Assembly: GCA_001314715.1 (NCBI GenBank)
Contig: LJSV01000013.1
Location: forward strand, 1-64,000
Origin: Rhodobacteraceae bacterium HLUCCA12
GTDB lineage: Bacteria; Pseudomonadota; Alphaproteobacteria; Rhodobacterales; Rhodobacteraceae
Reading direction: 5' to 3'
Length of the DNA: 64,000 nt
The notes under the pieces are model-generated. The model did not search any database and was not told the DNA's origin. It worked only from the letters and a program-made list of their open reading frames with translations. A program made the position numbers and the translations under genes. Below, one piece after another: positions 9,121 through 17,664 of this stretch; position 1 is the first letter of the stretch; each line of letters begins with the position of its first letter.

Positions 9121-10409
9121 TCTGGCTGGCCATGGGCGGCACGCTACTGGGCACGGTTCTGACCGGTGCGGTGCTGGGGGCAGCACTGGGCCTGACCGGC
9201 TTTGTCATCCTGCATTTCTGGTCGGGTGGTGCGACCAGCCTGGGGGTGCAGGCGGTCTGGAACACGTTCAACAGTTTCACCCTGACCGCGATTCCGCTGT
9301 TCATCCTGCTGGGCGAACTGCTGGTGGCGTCGGGTCTGGCGCGCGGTGTCTATCGGGCGATGTCGCCGGTTTTTGCCCGGCTGCCCGGCGGCCTTCTGCA
9401 CACCAATATCGCCGTTTGCGGCCTGTTCGGTGCGGTCAGCGGGTCATCGATGGCGGTGGCGGCGGCGGTGGGTTCCGTTGCGTATCCCGAAATGACGCGG
9501 CGCGGGTATGACCGGGCCGCGGTGGTCGGAAGCCTTGCAGGTGGCGGCACGCTGGGCCTGCTGATCCCGCCCAGCCTGAGCCTGCTGATTTATGGTGCGT
9601 TCACCGAAACCTCGATCGGCAAGCTGTTTCTGGCGGGCGTCGTGCCGGGTATCCTGGCAGCCCTGATGTTCATGGTCTGGATCGCGTTCATGGCCTGGCG
9701 CAACCCGCGTCTGGCCCCCGAACCTTTGCCGGAAATCGGGCTGGGGCGGGCGCTGCTGGGCCTGGTCCGGATCTGGCCGCTGCTGGCGCTGATCGGTGCC
9801 GTTCTGGGCAGCCTGTTTGCAGGGCTGGCCACACCCACGGAATCGGCCGGTGTCGGCGTGGCCGCGGCAATCGTGATCGGCTTCTGGATGGGTGATCTGA
9901 CCATGCGGGGCATCCGCGACGCTTTGATGAACACGCTGAGCACCTTTTGCGTGATCGGCATGGTGTTCATGGGCGCGGTGATCCTGGCCCAATCCATCAG
10001 CGTTCTGGGACTGCCGCAGGACTTGCTGCGCCAGATCACCGGACTGGGGATTGGTCCCTTGGGCGTTCTGGTGATCGTGGTTGCGATCTATATCGCATTG
10101 GGCACAGTGTTCGACGGCTTGTCGATGATGATCATGACGCTGCCCATCGTCTTTCCGCTGCTGGTGGGGCTGGGCTATGACCCGGTCTGGCTGGGGGTTC
10201 TGATCACCCTGCTGATCGAGATCGGCATGCTGACGCCGCCGGTGGGCATGAACATCTTCGTGCTGACCGGCATGACGGGCGGTGAGGTGCGGCTGGGTCA
10301 GGCCGCCGTGGCCGCCCTGCCCTACTGGCTGGCGTTGCTGGCCCTGATCGCACTCGTGGTGGCGATTCCGGGGTTGGTCTTGTGGCTGCCGGGATTGGTG
10401 ATCTTGTGA
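9117..10409 (+). CDS. dctM: TRAP transporter large permease subunit (DctM), system 1
   Basis: This 430-residue, roughly 12-helix permease of the DctM/SiaM family uses a sodium gradient to import the ligand delivered by DctP. Family signatures include FNSFTLTAIPLFILLGELL, GAVSGSSMAVAAAVGSVAYP, LIPPSLSLLIYG, FAGLATPTESAGVG and LTPPVGMNIFVL. The true start is 9117, inside the end of dctQ. Long open frames on the opposite strand here are shadows caused by high GC. Confidence 0.93.
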   Translation: MIWLAMGGTLLGTVLTGAVLGAALGLTGFVILHFWSGGATSLGVQAVWNTFNSFTLTAIPLFILLGELLVASGLARGVYRAMSPVFARLPGGLLHTNIAVCGLFGAVSGSSMAVAAAVGSVAYPEMTRRGYDRAAVVGSLAGGGTLGLLIPPSLSLLIYGAFTETSIGKLFLAGVVPGILAALMFMVWIAFMAWRNPRLAPEPLPEIGLGRALLGLVRIWPLLALIGAVLGSLFAGLATPTESAGVGVAAAIVIGFWMGDLTMRGIRDALMNTLSTFCVIGMVFMGAVILAQSISVLGLPQDLLRQITGLGIGPLGVLVIVVAIYIALGTVFDGLSMMIMTLPIVFPLLVGLGYDPVWLGVLITLLIEIGMLTPPVGMNIFVLTGMTGGEVRLGQAAVAALPYWLALLALIALVVAIPGLVLWLPGLVIL

Positions 10410-10418
10410 GGAGGCACG

Positions 10419-11657
10419 ATGAGCGCCCATCTTGATCGCAAGCATGCACAGGCATTGATGCAGGCGGCCGGGCTGGACGCGCTGATCGTGCTGTCGCCCG
10501 AGGGGTTTCGCCACGCAACCGGGGCCGCACCCGGCGTCGCCACGATGTGGCGACAGGCGGGCGCGGTTGCTGTGCTGGTGCCCGCCGATGCCGGAAAGGG
10601 CGAATGCGCGGTGGTCAGCGACCTGTTCGCGGCCGGATTTCGTCGCGACAGCCACATCGCAGATCTGCGGACCAGCCCGATCTGGGTCGAGGCGGGCGTT
10701 GCCGCCGGCCTGGATCCGGATGGCGACGCCGCCGCGCAAATGCAGGCGATCTGGCGGGCCGAAGGGCGCGGCGCCGACTTTCGCCGGCCCGCCACGTTCG
10801 ATGCGCAGGCGACCTGGCGGCACCTGCACGACGCCCTGGCCGAACGCGGATTGTCGCAGGGGCGCGTCGGCGTCGAAATGGCCGCGATTGCCGCGATTGA
10901 CTGGTCTGGATTGCAGGCGGCGCTGGCGCCCGCGCAACTGCTGGATGGAACGCGCGTCGCGCGCGAGCTGCGCGCCATCAAGTCGCCCGCGGAGATCGGC
11001 TTTCTGCGCCAGGCCGTGACACTGGCCGAGCAAGGGATCGCAGCCGTGCGCGACGCCGTCGCAGCGGATGCGGCGCGCAGCGATCTTGCCGTCGTCTGGC
11101 AGCGCGCCATCGCGTCGGGCAAGGGAGACATGGCGCTGACCGGGGACTGGGAATATATCTCGGTCGGACCCGATCCATGGGGCGGCGACGCGCGTGCCCG
11201 ACCCGGTGATCTGATCAAGGTCGATGTCGGCTGCCTTGTGGCAGGGTACACCTCGGACACCGGGCGCACCTTCGTGCTGGGGCAACCCGCGCCCGTGGCC
11301 CGGCAGATCCACGATGCGCTGATGGCGGGGTTCGAGGCCGGTCTGGCCCGTCTGACCCCCGGCACGCCCCTGTCCGAGGTTCACCGCACAACGACCGAGG
11401 CGATCCGCGCGCGCGGCTTTTTTGGCTATGCGCGCGGGCATTTCGGCCATGGGCTGGGAACCGGGCCGGGCAGCGAGGAATGGCCCTTCATCTGCGCCGA
11501 CACCGATGTGTGTGTCACGCCCGGCATGGTTCTGGCCTTCGAATGTCCGTGGTATATCACCGGGCTGGGCGGCTTCATCATCGAGGATCAGATCGAGATC
11601 ACGGCGGATGGCCCGGTCTCGATGAACCGGTTGCCGCGTGGGCTGATCGCGCTTTGA
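10419..11657 (+). CDS. M24 family metallopeptidase (Xaa-Pro aminopeptidase/creatinase type)
   Basis: The 412-residue pita-bread-fold hydrolase starts after GTGAGGAGG, 9 bp behind dctM. The five metal ligands are visible: Asp in KVDVG, Asp in SDTGRTF, His in HFGHGLGTG, Glu in LAFECPWY and Glu in IIEDQIEI. The N-terminal creatinase-like domain covers about residues 1-160. Its place in the dctPQM operon suggests that it hydrolyses the imported compound, perhaps a proline-containing dipeptide or a guanidino/amidino compound. The exact specificity cannot be read from the sequence. Confidence 0.88.
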   Translation: MSAHLDRKHAQALMQAAGLDALIVLSPEGFRHATGAAPGVATMWRQAGAVAVLVPADAGKGECAVVSDLFAAGFRRDSHIADLRTSPIWVEAGVAAGLDPDGDAAAQMQAIWRAEGRGADFRRPATFDAQATWRHLHDALAERGLSQGRVGVEMAAIAAIDWSGLQAALAPAQLLDGTRVARELRAIKSPAEIGFLRQAVTLAEQGIAAVRDAVAADAARSDLAVVWQRAIASGKGDMALTGDWEYISVGPDPWGGDARARPGDLIKVDVGCLVAGYTSDTGRTFVLGQPAPVARQIHDALMAGFEAGLARLTPGTPLSEVHRTTTEAIRARGFFGYARGHFGHGLGTGPGSEEWPFICADTDVCVTPGMVLAFECPWYITGLGGFIIEDQIEITADGPVSMNRLPRGLIAL

Positions 11658-11717
11658 CGCATGATGCCACGGCCACAACGGTCTGGCTGGATGCGCGAAT
11701 ACGTGGCAAACAAGGGT

Positions 11718-12569
11718 ATGGCACTTTTCAAACTCATCGCGCTTGGCGTTCTTTGTATCCTTGTCGTCGGCGTAGCTGTGGGGGCATGGGGGTATCATCG
11801 GGACCGCGCGCATGCGCGCGCTGCCCGCACCGCGCTTGCGGGCCTGCGCCAGCCCGATCCGCCGCGTTTCGATGCGTCGATGATCGCGGACCTGCCCGAG
11901 ATCGCGCAACGCTACTTCACCCGCGCCATCGAACCCGGCACGCCCCTGCACCGGGTCGTATCGCTTGAGATGGAGGGCACGTTCACGCTGAATGGGACGC
12001 CGATGCCCATGGCTGCCAGCCAGATTCTGGCGCCCGTGACGCGGGGCTTCGTATGGGAGGCGTCGATCGGACAGGGCTTCATGCGGTTTTCCGGGTCGGA
12101 CGGCTATGTGGCGCTGGATGGACCGGTCAACAGCTGGACCCGGTTCTGGCTGCACGGGCTGATCCCGCTGGCGCGGGTCGGCGGCACCCCCGACCATGCG
12201 CGCGACGCAGCGGCGCGGGCGATGCTGGAAACGATCTGGGTGCCGGCCAGCCTGTTGCCGCAGCACGGGGCGCGATGGGTCCAGACCGGCCCCGACAGCG
12301 CCGAGATCCGGTTTGCCGACCTGCCCGATGAGGGACCGATGCAGATCACCCTCGATCCGCAGGGCGATGTCGCAAGCGTGCAGGCCATGCGCTGGAGCGA
12401 TGCAAACCCCGCGCGGACCTATCGCCTGCAACCCTTCGGCGGTCAGATGTTGGAATCACGCCAGATCGCGGGCTTTCGCATTCCAGTCCGGGTCGTGCTG
12501 GGCAATCATTTCGGCACGGACGACTACGCGCCTTTCTTCGAGGCGACGGTCACGTCCGCGACCTACTGA
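11718..12569 (+). CDS. Membrane-anchored protein of unknown function (DUF6544/DUF6920-like)
   Basis: This protein of about 283 residues has an N-terminal membrane anchor (LIALGVLCILVVGVAVGAWG) and a large extracytoplasmic domain. The motifs LPEIAQRYFTRAI, VTRGFVWEAS and LETIWVPASLLP resemble a widespread uncharacterised family that I associate with DUF6544/DUF6920, from memory and not checked. Earlier in-frame starts at 11661 and 11691 are possible. It follows the peptidase gene closely and may be cotranscribed. No function is proposed. Confidence 0.65.
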   Translation: MALFKLIALGVLCILVVGVAVGAWGYHRDRAHARAARTALAGLRQPDPPRFDASMIADLPEIAQRYFTRAIEPGTPLHRVVSLEMEGTFTLNGTPMPMAASQILAPVTRGFVWEASIGQGFMRFSGSDGYVALDGPVNSWTRFWLHGLIPLARVGGTPDHARDAAARAMLETIWVPASLLPQHGARWVQTGPDSAEIRFADLPDEGPMQITLDPQGDVASVQAMRWSDANPARTYRLQPFGGQMLESRQIAGFRIPVRVVLGNHFGTDDYAPFFEATVTSATY

Positions 12570-12579
12570 GAGCCGGCGA

Positions 12580-13479
12580 TCAGGAGACAGCGGCGTGCCG
12601 AAACGCCGGGGGCAGATGCGCGACCAGATGGTCGAACACCAGCCGCACCCGCGCCTGGTTGCGCATGTCGGAATGCAGGGCCAGCCAGCAGTCCATCGAA
12701 ACTGAAACGCGATCTTGCAGCACCGGGCGCAGCGCCGGCATGCGCGCGGCAATCCCCGCCTGCATGGCGCCGATCCCCATGCCGGCGCGGATTGCGTTGA
12801 TCTGCGCGCTTTCGCGGTCGGTGCGAAACCGGATCATGCCCTGTTCCAGCCCGGCGGACCCCAGCGCCGCCAAGGCCGCCGTATCGCGGTCCGGACCGAT
12901 CAGGACATGCGTATCAAGCGCGGCCAGCGTCGTAGGTGTGCCATGGCGTTGCAGGTAATCCTCATGCGCGAAAAGACCGACGGGAACGTCAGCGATCTTG
13001 CGCGCCGTCAGCCCGGACTGCACGGGCCGGACCATCCGCACGGCCAGATCGGCCTCGCGCCCTAGCAGGTCGTCGTTGCGGTTTGACAGGACCAGTTCCA
13101 CCACCAGCCCCGGATGCGCGTCCAGCAGCGGCGTCAGGACGGCGGGCAGCACTTCGGTGCCCACGACCTCGCTGGCGGTCAGCCGAACGGTGCCGCGCAT
13201 TGCGTCCGCCGGGGCCGACACCGTGCGCGCCAGCGCCGCGGCCGAAGCCGCCATGGTACGCGCTTCGGGCAGAAGCTGCTGGCCCAGCGCGCTTAACGCC
13301 ATGCCCTGCGGCGAACGCAGAAACAGGGTGGCGCCTACCGCCTCTTCCAGCAGATCGATATGCCTGCCGACAGTCGGTTGGGTCAGGCGTAAGGCCCGCG
13401 CCGCCCCAGACAGGCTTTGATGTTCGGCCACAGCGATGAAACTGCGCCAGTGGTCCCATTGGATGAGAGATATGTTCAT
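12580..13479 (-). CDS. LysR family transcriptional regulator
   Basis: The 299-residue protein has the LysR N-terminal helix-turn-helix (HQSLSGAARALRLTQPTVGRH) and a C-terminal periplasmic-binding-like effector domain. It is divergent from the SRPBCC gene. An inverted repeat TGCAT-N15-ATGCA (13479-13503) overlaps its own start codon and could be an autoregulatory LysR box. Confidence 0.92.
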   Translation of the reverse strand: MNISLIQWDHWRSFIAVAEHQSLSGAARALRLTQPTVGRHIDLLEEAVGATLFLRSPQGMALSALGQQLLPEARTMAASAAALARTVSAPADAMRGTVRLTASEVVGTEVLPAVLTPLLDAHPGLVVELVLSNRNDDLLGREADLAVRMVRPVQSGLTARKIADVPVGLFAHEDYLQRHGTPTTLAALDTHVLIGPDRDTAALAALGSAGLEQGMIRFRTDRESAQINAIRAGMGIGAMQAGIAARMPALRPVLQDRVSVSMDCWLALHSDMRNQARVRLVFDHLVAHLPPAFRHAAVS

Positions 13480-13574
13480 GCATTATTCTATAGCTGATAT
13501 GCACTGTTAGGCAATTTGCAAATGTCGGCGCGGGCCGTATCCCCTGATGATCATTGCAAAGAGGAGACAGCGAC

Positions 13575-14147
13575 ATGATTATATTCCTTGCCATCGCGAC
13601 GATCGCGGCCGGGGCGATCGCAATCGCCCTTGCCACCGCCCCGCGCGACGGGTTCGAAACCCAGATCTTCATTGCGGCCCCGCCCCGCGAGGTCTGGAAA
13701 CACCTCTCCGATCCCCGAGCGATCCCGTTGTGGAACCCGTCGATGCGCCATGTCGAAGGCCGGTTCGCCAAGGGCGCGCGCCTGCGCCTGACGATGGAAA
13801 GCCCCTCTGGCGGAACGATCACCTTCAGGCCGCGCGTGTTGGTGGCCGAATCGGGGCAAGAGCTCCGCTGGCTGGGGCGACTTGGCCTGCCGCGCCTGTT
13901 CGACGGCGAGCACTATTTTCGTCTCATCCCCGAAGCTGGCGGAACCCGCCTGATCCACGGCGAGCGGTTTCAAGGTGTCCTGCTATGGGCCATGTCCGTG
14001 GCGCAGTTCCGACCGATCTTTGAAGCGGCGAACCAAGGGTTGAAGCGCCGGGTCGAGGCGGCAGCGATTGATGCGTCGCGGCCTTCATGCCAGAAGCACG
14101 GTGCAAGCGCCGAGGATCATCATGCAAAGCCCGCTTCCCGCCCCTGA
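13575..14147 (+). CDS. SRPBCC (START-like) family protein with N-terminal membrane helix
   Basis: This 190-residue protein starts after AGAGGAGA. It has an N-terminal membrane helix (IIFLAIATIAAGAIAIALAT) and then an SRPBCC lipid-binding-type domain (FIAAPPREVWKHLSDP, LWNPSMR, GGTRLIHGERFQG). Its last 26 bp overlap the start of cobT in another frame, so the two genes may be coupled. The function of such proteins ranges from hydrophobic ligand binding to coenzyme Q handling, and none can be assigned here. Confidence 0.8.
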   Translation: MIIFLAIATIAAGAIAIALATAPRDGFETQIFIAAPPREVWKHLSDPRAIPLWNPSMRHVEGRFAKGARLRLTMESPSGGTITFRPRVLVAESGQELRWLGRLGLPRLFDGEHYFRLIPEAGGTRLIHGERFQGVLLWAMSVAQFRPIFEAANQGLKRRVEAAAIDASRPSCQKHGASAEDHHAKPASRP

Positions 14148-15159
14148 CTTCGAAACTTTCCGGCAACGGTTGGCGCAGGGTCTGACCGCGCCCGATGCGA
14201 CCGCATCACAGGCCGCGCGCGATCGTCAGGCCAATCTGACGAAGCCCCCGGGAAGTCTGGGCGTGCTCGAGGATCTGGCCGTGTTCATGGCCGGATGGCA
14301 AGGCCGGGCCAGACCCCGGATCGCGCGCGCGCAGGCCGTTGTATTCGCTGGAAACCACGGTGTTTGCGCGCGTGGGGTCAACCCCTATCCGCAAGCCGTC
14401 ACGGCGCAGATGGTGGCCAACTTCAATTCCGGCGGCGCCGCCATCAACCAGTTGTGTCGGGTTACGGGCGCGGCCCTGTCGGTCGTCCCCCTGGACCTGG
14501 ACCGGCCGACCGGCGATTTCACCGCCGGGCCGGCCATGACCGAGACCGAGGTGCTGGCGGCAATGGCGCAGGGCGCGGCGGCCGTGGACCCGCAAGCCGA
14601 TATCGTGTTGCTGGGGGAAATGGGCATCGGCAATTCCACCGTGGCGGCGGCGCTGGCGCTGGCGCTCTTTGGCGGCCGGGCCGAGGATTGGGTCGGGCCG
14701 GGAACCGGCGCCGATGCGACGGGCGTTGCGCTGAAGGCGCGGGTGATCAACGAGGGGATGGCGCGGCACCGGCCCGATCCCGGCGACGGCCTTGGGCTGT
14801 TGCGCGCGTTCGGCGGCCGGGAACAGGCGGCGATATGCGGGGCGATCCTGGCGGCGCGGCGCGCGCGGGTGCCGGTGATCCTGGACGGGTTCATCTGCAC
14901 AGCCGCAGCCGCGGTGCTGCATCCGATCGCGGGCGCGCTGGATCATTGTATTGCGGGCCATTGTGGCAGCGAACCCGGACACCGGCGCCTGCTGGAGGCG
15001 CTCGCGCTTCGGCCGGTTCTTTCACTGGACATGCGGCTGGGCGAAGGGTCGGGCGCGGCTGTGGCGCTGGGCGTTCTGCGCGCAGCGCTTGCGGTGCATG
15101 ACGGCATGGCCACGTTTGCCGAGGCCGGTGTTTCCGGGGGCACGTCAGCCGGGCATTGA
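14122..15159 (+). CDS. cobT: Nicotinate-nucleotide--dimethylbenzimidazole phosphoribosyltransferase
   Basis: The 345-residue enzyme makes alpha-ribazole 5'-phosphate from dimethylbenzimidazole and nicotinate mononucleotide for the lower loop of cobalamin. Family motifs are LTKPPGSLGVLEDLA, VVFAGNHGV, NFNSGGAAINQL, GEMGIGNST, DGFICTAAA and the C-terminal FAEAGVSGG with the catalytic-base Glu. The start at 14122 has GAGG ten bases upstream. The rest of lower-loop assembly is not in the window, but a cobalamin import operon lies at 45-53 kb. Confidence 0.95.
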   Translation: MQSPLPAPDFETFRQRLAQGLTAPDATASQAARDRQANLTKPPGSLGVLEDLAVFMAGWQGRARPRIARAQAVVFAGNHGVCARGVNPYPQAVTAQMVANFNSGGAAINQLCRVTGAALSVVPLDLDRPTGDFTAGPAMTETEVLAAMAQGAAAVDPQADIVLLGEMGIGNSTVAAALALALFGGRAEDWVGPGTGADATGVALKARVINEGMARHRPDPGDGLGLLRAFGGREQAAICGAILAARRARVPVILDGFICTAAAAVLHPIAGALDHCIAGHCGSEPGHRRLLEALALRPVLSLDMRLGEGSGAAVALGVLRAALAVHDGMATFAEAGVSGGTSAGH

Positions 15160-15209
15160 CAAAGCGGCGGCGCTGCCCACTTGTCGGACAGATCCGACGG
15201 GAAGAACCG

Positions 15210-15524
15210 ATGCGACCTGCGCCCCTGTTTGCCGTTCTAGCCCTGGTGTTGCTGGGCGTTCTGTCGCAACCCGCGCCGGGCGATCTGTCATCCGATCGCC
15301 CTGGCCTTGGCGTGATCGAGGCTTTGGCCGACACGCCACCGCGCAAGGACGAACGCGCCTCGCCCGGCGATCAGAACGATCCCGCGCCGGATCTGCCTGC
15401 GCATTCGCGTGAGCAACGTGATGCGGGCCGCAGATTGGCCTTGCGGCATCCGAACCCAGGCCGGTTACGGCCCGCATGGCGCATTGCCGCATTCGCGCGC
15501 GCGCCCCCGAACCGGGACGTTTGA
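15210..15524 (+). CDS. Small secreted-type hypothetical protein
   Basis: This 104-residue frame starts after GGGAAGAACC and has a good signal-peptide-like N-terminus (LFAVLALVLLGVLSQPAPG). The remainder is Pro, Arg and Asp rich with no recognisable domain. It follows cobT by 50 bp. I do not recognise it, and the C-terminal third is low complexity, so it may not be real. Confidence 0.4.
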   Translation: MRPAPLFAVLALVLLGVLSQPAPGDLSSDRPGLGVIEALADTPPRKDERASPGDQNDPAPDLPAHSREQRDAGRRLALRHPNPGRLRPAWRIAAFARAPPNRDV

Positions 15525-15566
15525 GCCGCTTTCCGCGTTCAACATTCCGATTTCGGAGGTTCTGCC

Positions 15567-15659
15567 ATGCGCAGCCATCTGAACATGTGGCTGATGCTGG
15601 CAGCTATCGTGGCATTCATGGCCTATGCCATCGTCACGATGCTGCTGGCACCCGTCTGA
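15567..15659 (+). CDS. 30-residue single-helix membrane microprotein
   Basis: A short frame follows a strong ribosome-binding site (TCGGAGG, 6 nt before the ATG). It encodes 30 residues dominated by one membrane helix (MWLMLAAIVAFMAYAIVTML). The clean start signal and hydrophobic composition make it a likely small membrane protein. It lies in the 50-bp-spaced train behind cobT and ends before the convergent ferredoxin reductase gene. Its function is unknown. Confidence 0.55.
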   Translation: MRSHLNMWLMLAAIVAFMAYAIVTMLLAPV

Positions 15660-15709
15660 TCCCTTTTTGGCCGGCAAGGCGGCAGGTCATGCACCTGCCG
15701 CGGGCCCGG

Positions 15710-16519
15710 TCAGTCGACAAAGGCGCGCTCGACGACGAAATCGCCCGGCGCGCTGTTCGACCCTTCGTTCATGCCCGCCGCCTCGCACAGGGCGCGGCAA
15801 TCGTGCAGCATGGCCATCGAGCCGCAGATCATCACGCGATCATCGGCGGGGCCAAGCGTGGGCACACCCAGATCGGCCGACACCTTGCCGGATGTCAGGG
15901 CCTTGGTGATCCGCATCTGCCGGGGGTGTGCCTCGCGGGTGACGCAGGTGTAGTGGTGCAAACGCCCCTGCGCAAATTCGCCCACAAGCGGATCTTCAAG
16001 CGTCTGTTTGACCAGATCTTCGCCATAGGCCAATTCGGCCACGGTCCGACAGCCGTGCATCAAGATGACCTGTTCGAACTTCTCATAGGTTTCAGGATCG
16101 CGGATCAGCGACGCGAAAGGGGCGATCCCGGTTCCCGTTGACAACATGTAAAGCCGCTTGCCCGGCAATAACGCATCCAGAACCAGCGTTCCCGTCGGCT
16201 TCTTGCGCATCACGATCGTGTCGCCGATCTTGATCTTCTGCAAATGCTCGGTCAGCGGCCCATCCGGCACCTTGATGGAATAGAATTCCAGTTCCTCGTC
16301 CCACGAGGGCGAGGCAATGGAATAGGCCCGGAAAACCGGACGTTCGGCGTTGGGAAGTCCGATCATCACGAACTCGCCCGAGCGAAAGCGAAAGCTGGCC
16401 GGACGGGTCATGCGAAACCGGAAAAGCTCATCTGTGTAGTGCTGCACCTCGGTCACGGTTTCGGCAAAGGTATTGGCCGGAATCGGAAACGGGGCAGTCG
16501 AAACGGAATCAAGCGACAT
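15710..16519 (-). CDS. fpr: Ferredoxin--NADP(+) reductase
   Basis: This 269-residue FAD enzyme of the bacterial Fpr type exchanges electrons between NADPH and ferredoxin or flavodoxin. FAD-binding RAYSIASPSW, pyrophosphate-binding STGTGIAPFASLI and NADP-binding MHGCRTVAELAYG are clear, and the C-terminus ends GDFVVERAFVD, as in the subclass with an extended tail. It is divergent from the molybdenum hydroxylase operon. Because the 6-hydroxynicotinate reductase of Eubacterium is ferredoxin-dependent, this gene could supply that pathway, but fpr is also a common housekeeping gene. Confidence 0.95.
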   Translation of the reverse strand: MSLDSVSTAPFPIPANTFAETVTEVQHYTDELFRFRMTRPASFRFRSGEFVMIGLPNAERPVFRAYSIASPSWDEELEFYSIKVPDGPLTEHLQKIKIGDTIVMRKKPTGTLVLDALLPGKRLYMLSTGTGIAPFASLIRDPETYEKFEQVILMHGCRTVAELAYGEDLVKQTLEDPLVGEFAQGRLHHYTCVTREAHPRQMRITKALTSGKVSADLGVPTLGPADDRVMICGSMAMLHDCRALCEAAGMNEGSNSAPGDFVVERAFVD

Positions 16520-16566
16520 GGCGAACCTCGGAATATGGATTTTCTGGTCGGCTCGATACCAGAATT

Positions 16567-16584
16567 TTGTTTGTATACCAACAA
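16567..16584. promoter_or_regulatory. Near-perfect palindrome upstream of fpr, candidate operator
   Basis: TTGTTTGTATACCAACAA is an 18-bp palindrome with one mismatched pair, 48 bp upstream of fpr and 246 bp upstream of the molybdenum hydroxylase operon. Related half sites occur before the enamidase gene (TTGTTCGTATGGAAACAG, near 28775) and before tctC (TTGTTTGTG, near 31869). It could be bound by the MarR protein of the cluster. Confidence 0.35.
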
Positions 16585-16773
16585 TAAATTTTCTCCTTTG
16601 CGCCCACGCATCCGCCTGCCCAGGCCGCTCTGGCGGGGCGGTATTGCCGGAAATGACAGAATATCAGGGAATTATGGGCAGAATTTCATCCTTCTGACCC
16701 GATGCGGGGGCGCGATCCGGCGAGTGACGAAAAAAATCTTGTGCGAACAAGGATGCTCTGCCAGAGTAAAAGT

Positions 16774-16793
16774 AACTTGTGTGCAACCAAGTT
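16774..16793. promoter_or_regulatory. Inverted repeat just upstream of the molybdenum hydroxylase operon
   Basis: AACTTG-N8-CAAGTT lies 37 bp before the start at 16830, preceded by a smaller inverted repeat CTTGT-GCGA-ACAAG. The position suits a repressor operator. The 310-bp intergenic region 16520-16829 holds no gene that I can support. Confidence 0.35.
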
Positions 16794-16829
16794 TTGCGCG
16801 GCGCGAACAATCCAGCGGATAGCCAGACC

Positions 16830-17663
16830 ATGCCAGCATTCCTTCGCCCCCGATCCATTCCCGAGGCCCTTGCCGCGCTCGCGCAGGCGCCCGATCTGCG
16901 CATCGTGGCGGGCGGCACCGATGTCTACCCGTCCCTGGGCGACGCGGTCGGGCGCGCGCCGCTGTTGGATATCACGGGAATCGCGGCCATGCGCGGTGTC
17001 GAACTGGGCGCGGACGGCCTGCGCATCGGCGCGCTGGCGACCTGGTCGGATGTGCAGCGCGCCGACTTGCCGCCGGCCTATGCCGCGCTGCAACTCGCCG
17101 GGCGCGAGGTTGGATCGCCGCAGATCCAGAACGCCGGAACAGTCGCTGGAAACATCTGCAACGCGTCGCCGGCGGCCGATGGCACAGCCGCCCTGATGGC
17201 GCTGGACGCCGAGGTCGAACTGGCCGGGCCGGACGGCACGCGCCGCGTCGCGCTGTCGCAATTCGTGACCGGTGTGCGCAAGGTGGCGCTGAATCCGGGC
17301 GAATTCGTGGTTGCGGTGCACGTGCCACGCGCGTCGGGCCGCTCAAGTTTCCTGAAGCTGGGTGCGCGGCGCTATCTGGTGATTTCAATTACCATGGTCG
17401 CGGCATTGATCGAGCGGGCGCAGGACGGCACCATTGCCCGCGCCGCGATCGCGGTCGGATCGTGTTCGCCGGTCGCGCAGCGGCTGGGCGAGCTGGAGGC
17501 GCGCCTTGTGGGGTTGCCCGCCAGAGATATCGGGAATGCCATGCGCGCCGAGGATTTCGCCCAGCTTGCGCCGATCAGCGACGTGCGCGCCGATGCCGAT
17601 TACCGCATGAATGCCGTGCCGGTGCTGGTGCGCCGCTGTCTGGAACGCTGTCTGGAGAACTGA
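16830..17663 (+). CDS. Molybdenum hydroxylase FAD-binding subunit
   Basis: This 277-residue subunit of the xanthine dehydrogenase/CO dehydrogenase medium-chain type has FAD-binding signatures [13 protein letters not shown] and [18 protein letters not shown]. It would pass electrons from the Fe-S clusters of the next protein to an acceptor through FAD. Its stop at 17661-17663 is one base from the next ATG, so the two are translated together. The neighbours suggest a nicotinate dehydrogenase-like enzyme rather than purine oxidation. Confidence 0.9.
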   Translation: MPAFLRPRSIPEALAALAQAPDLRIVAGGTDVYPSLGDAVGRAPLLDITGIAAMRGVELGADGLRIGALATWSDVQRADLPPAYAALQLAGREVGSPQIQNAGTVAGNICNASPAADGTAALMALDAEVELAGPDGTRRVALSQFVTGVRKVALNPGEFVVAVHVPRASGRSSFLKLGARRYLVISITMVAALIERAQDGTIARAAIAVGSCSPVAQRLGELEARLVGLPARDIGNAMRAEDFAQLAPISDVRADADYRMNAVPVLVRRCLERCLEN

Positions 17664-17664
17664 T

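Noticed and set aside
9444-12431. A 995-residue open frame on the minus strand
   Set aside because: It lies opposite dctM, the M24 peptidase gene and the unknown membrane protein gene, all with clear family motifs. Its composition (Gln/His/Arg/Asp-rich) is typical of a GC-rich shadow frame.
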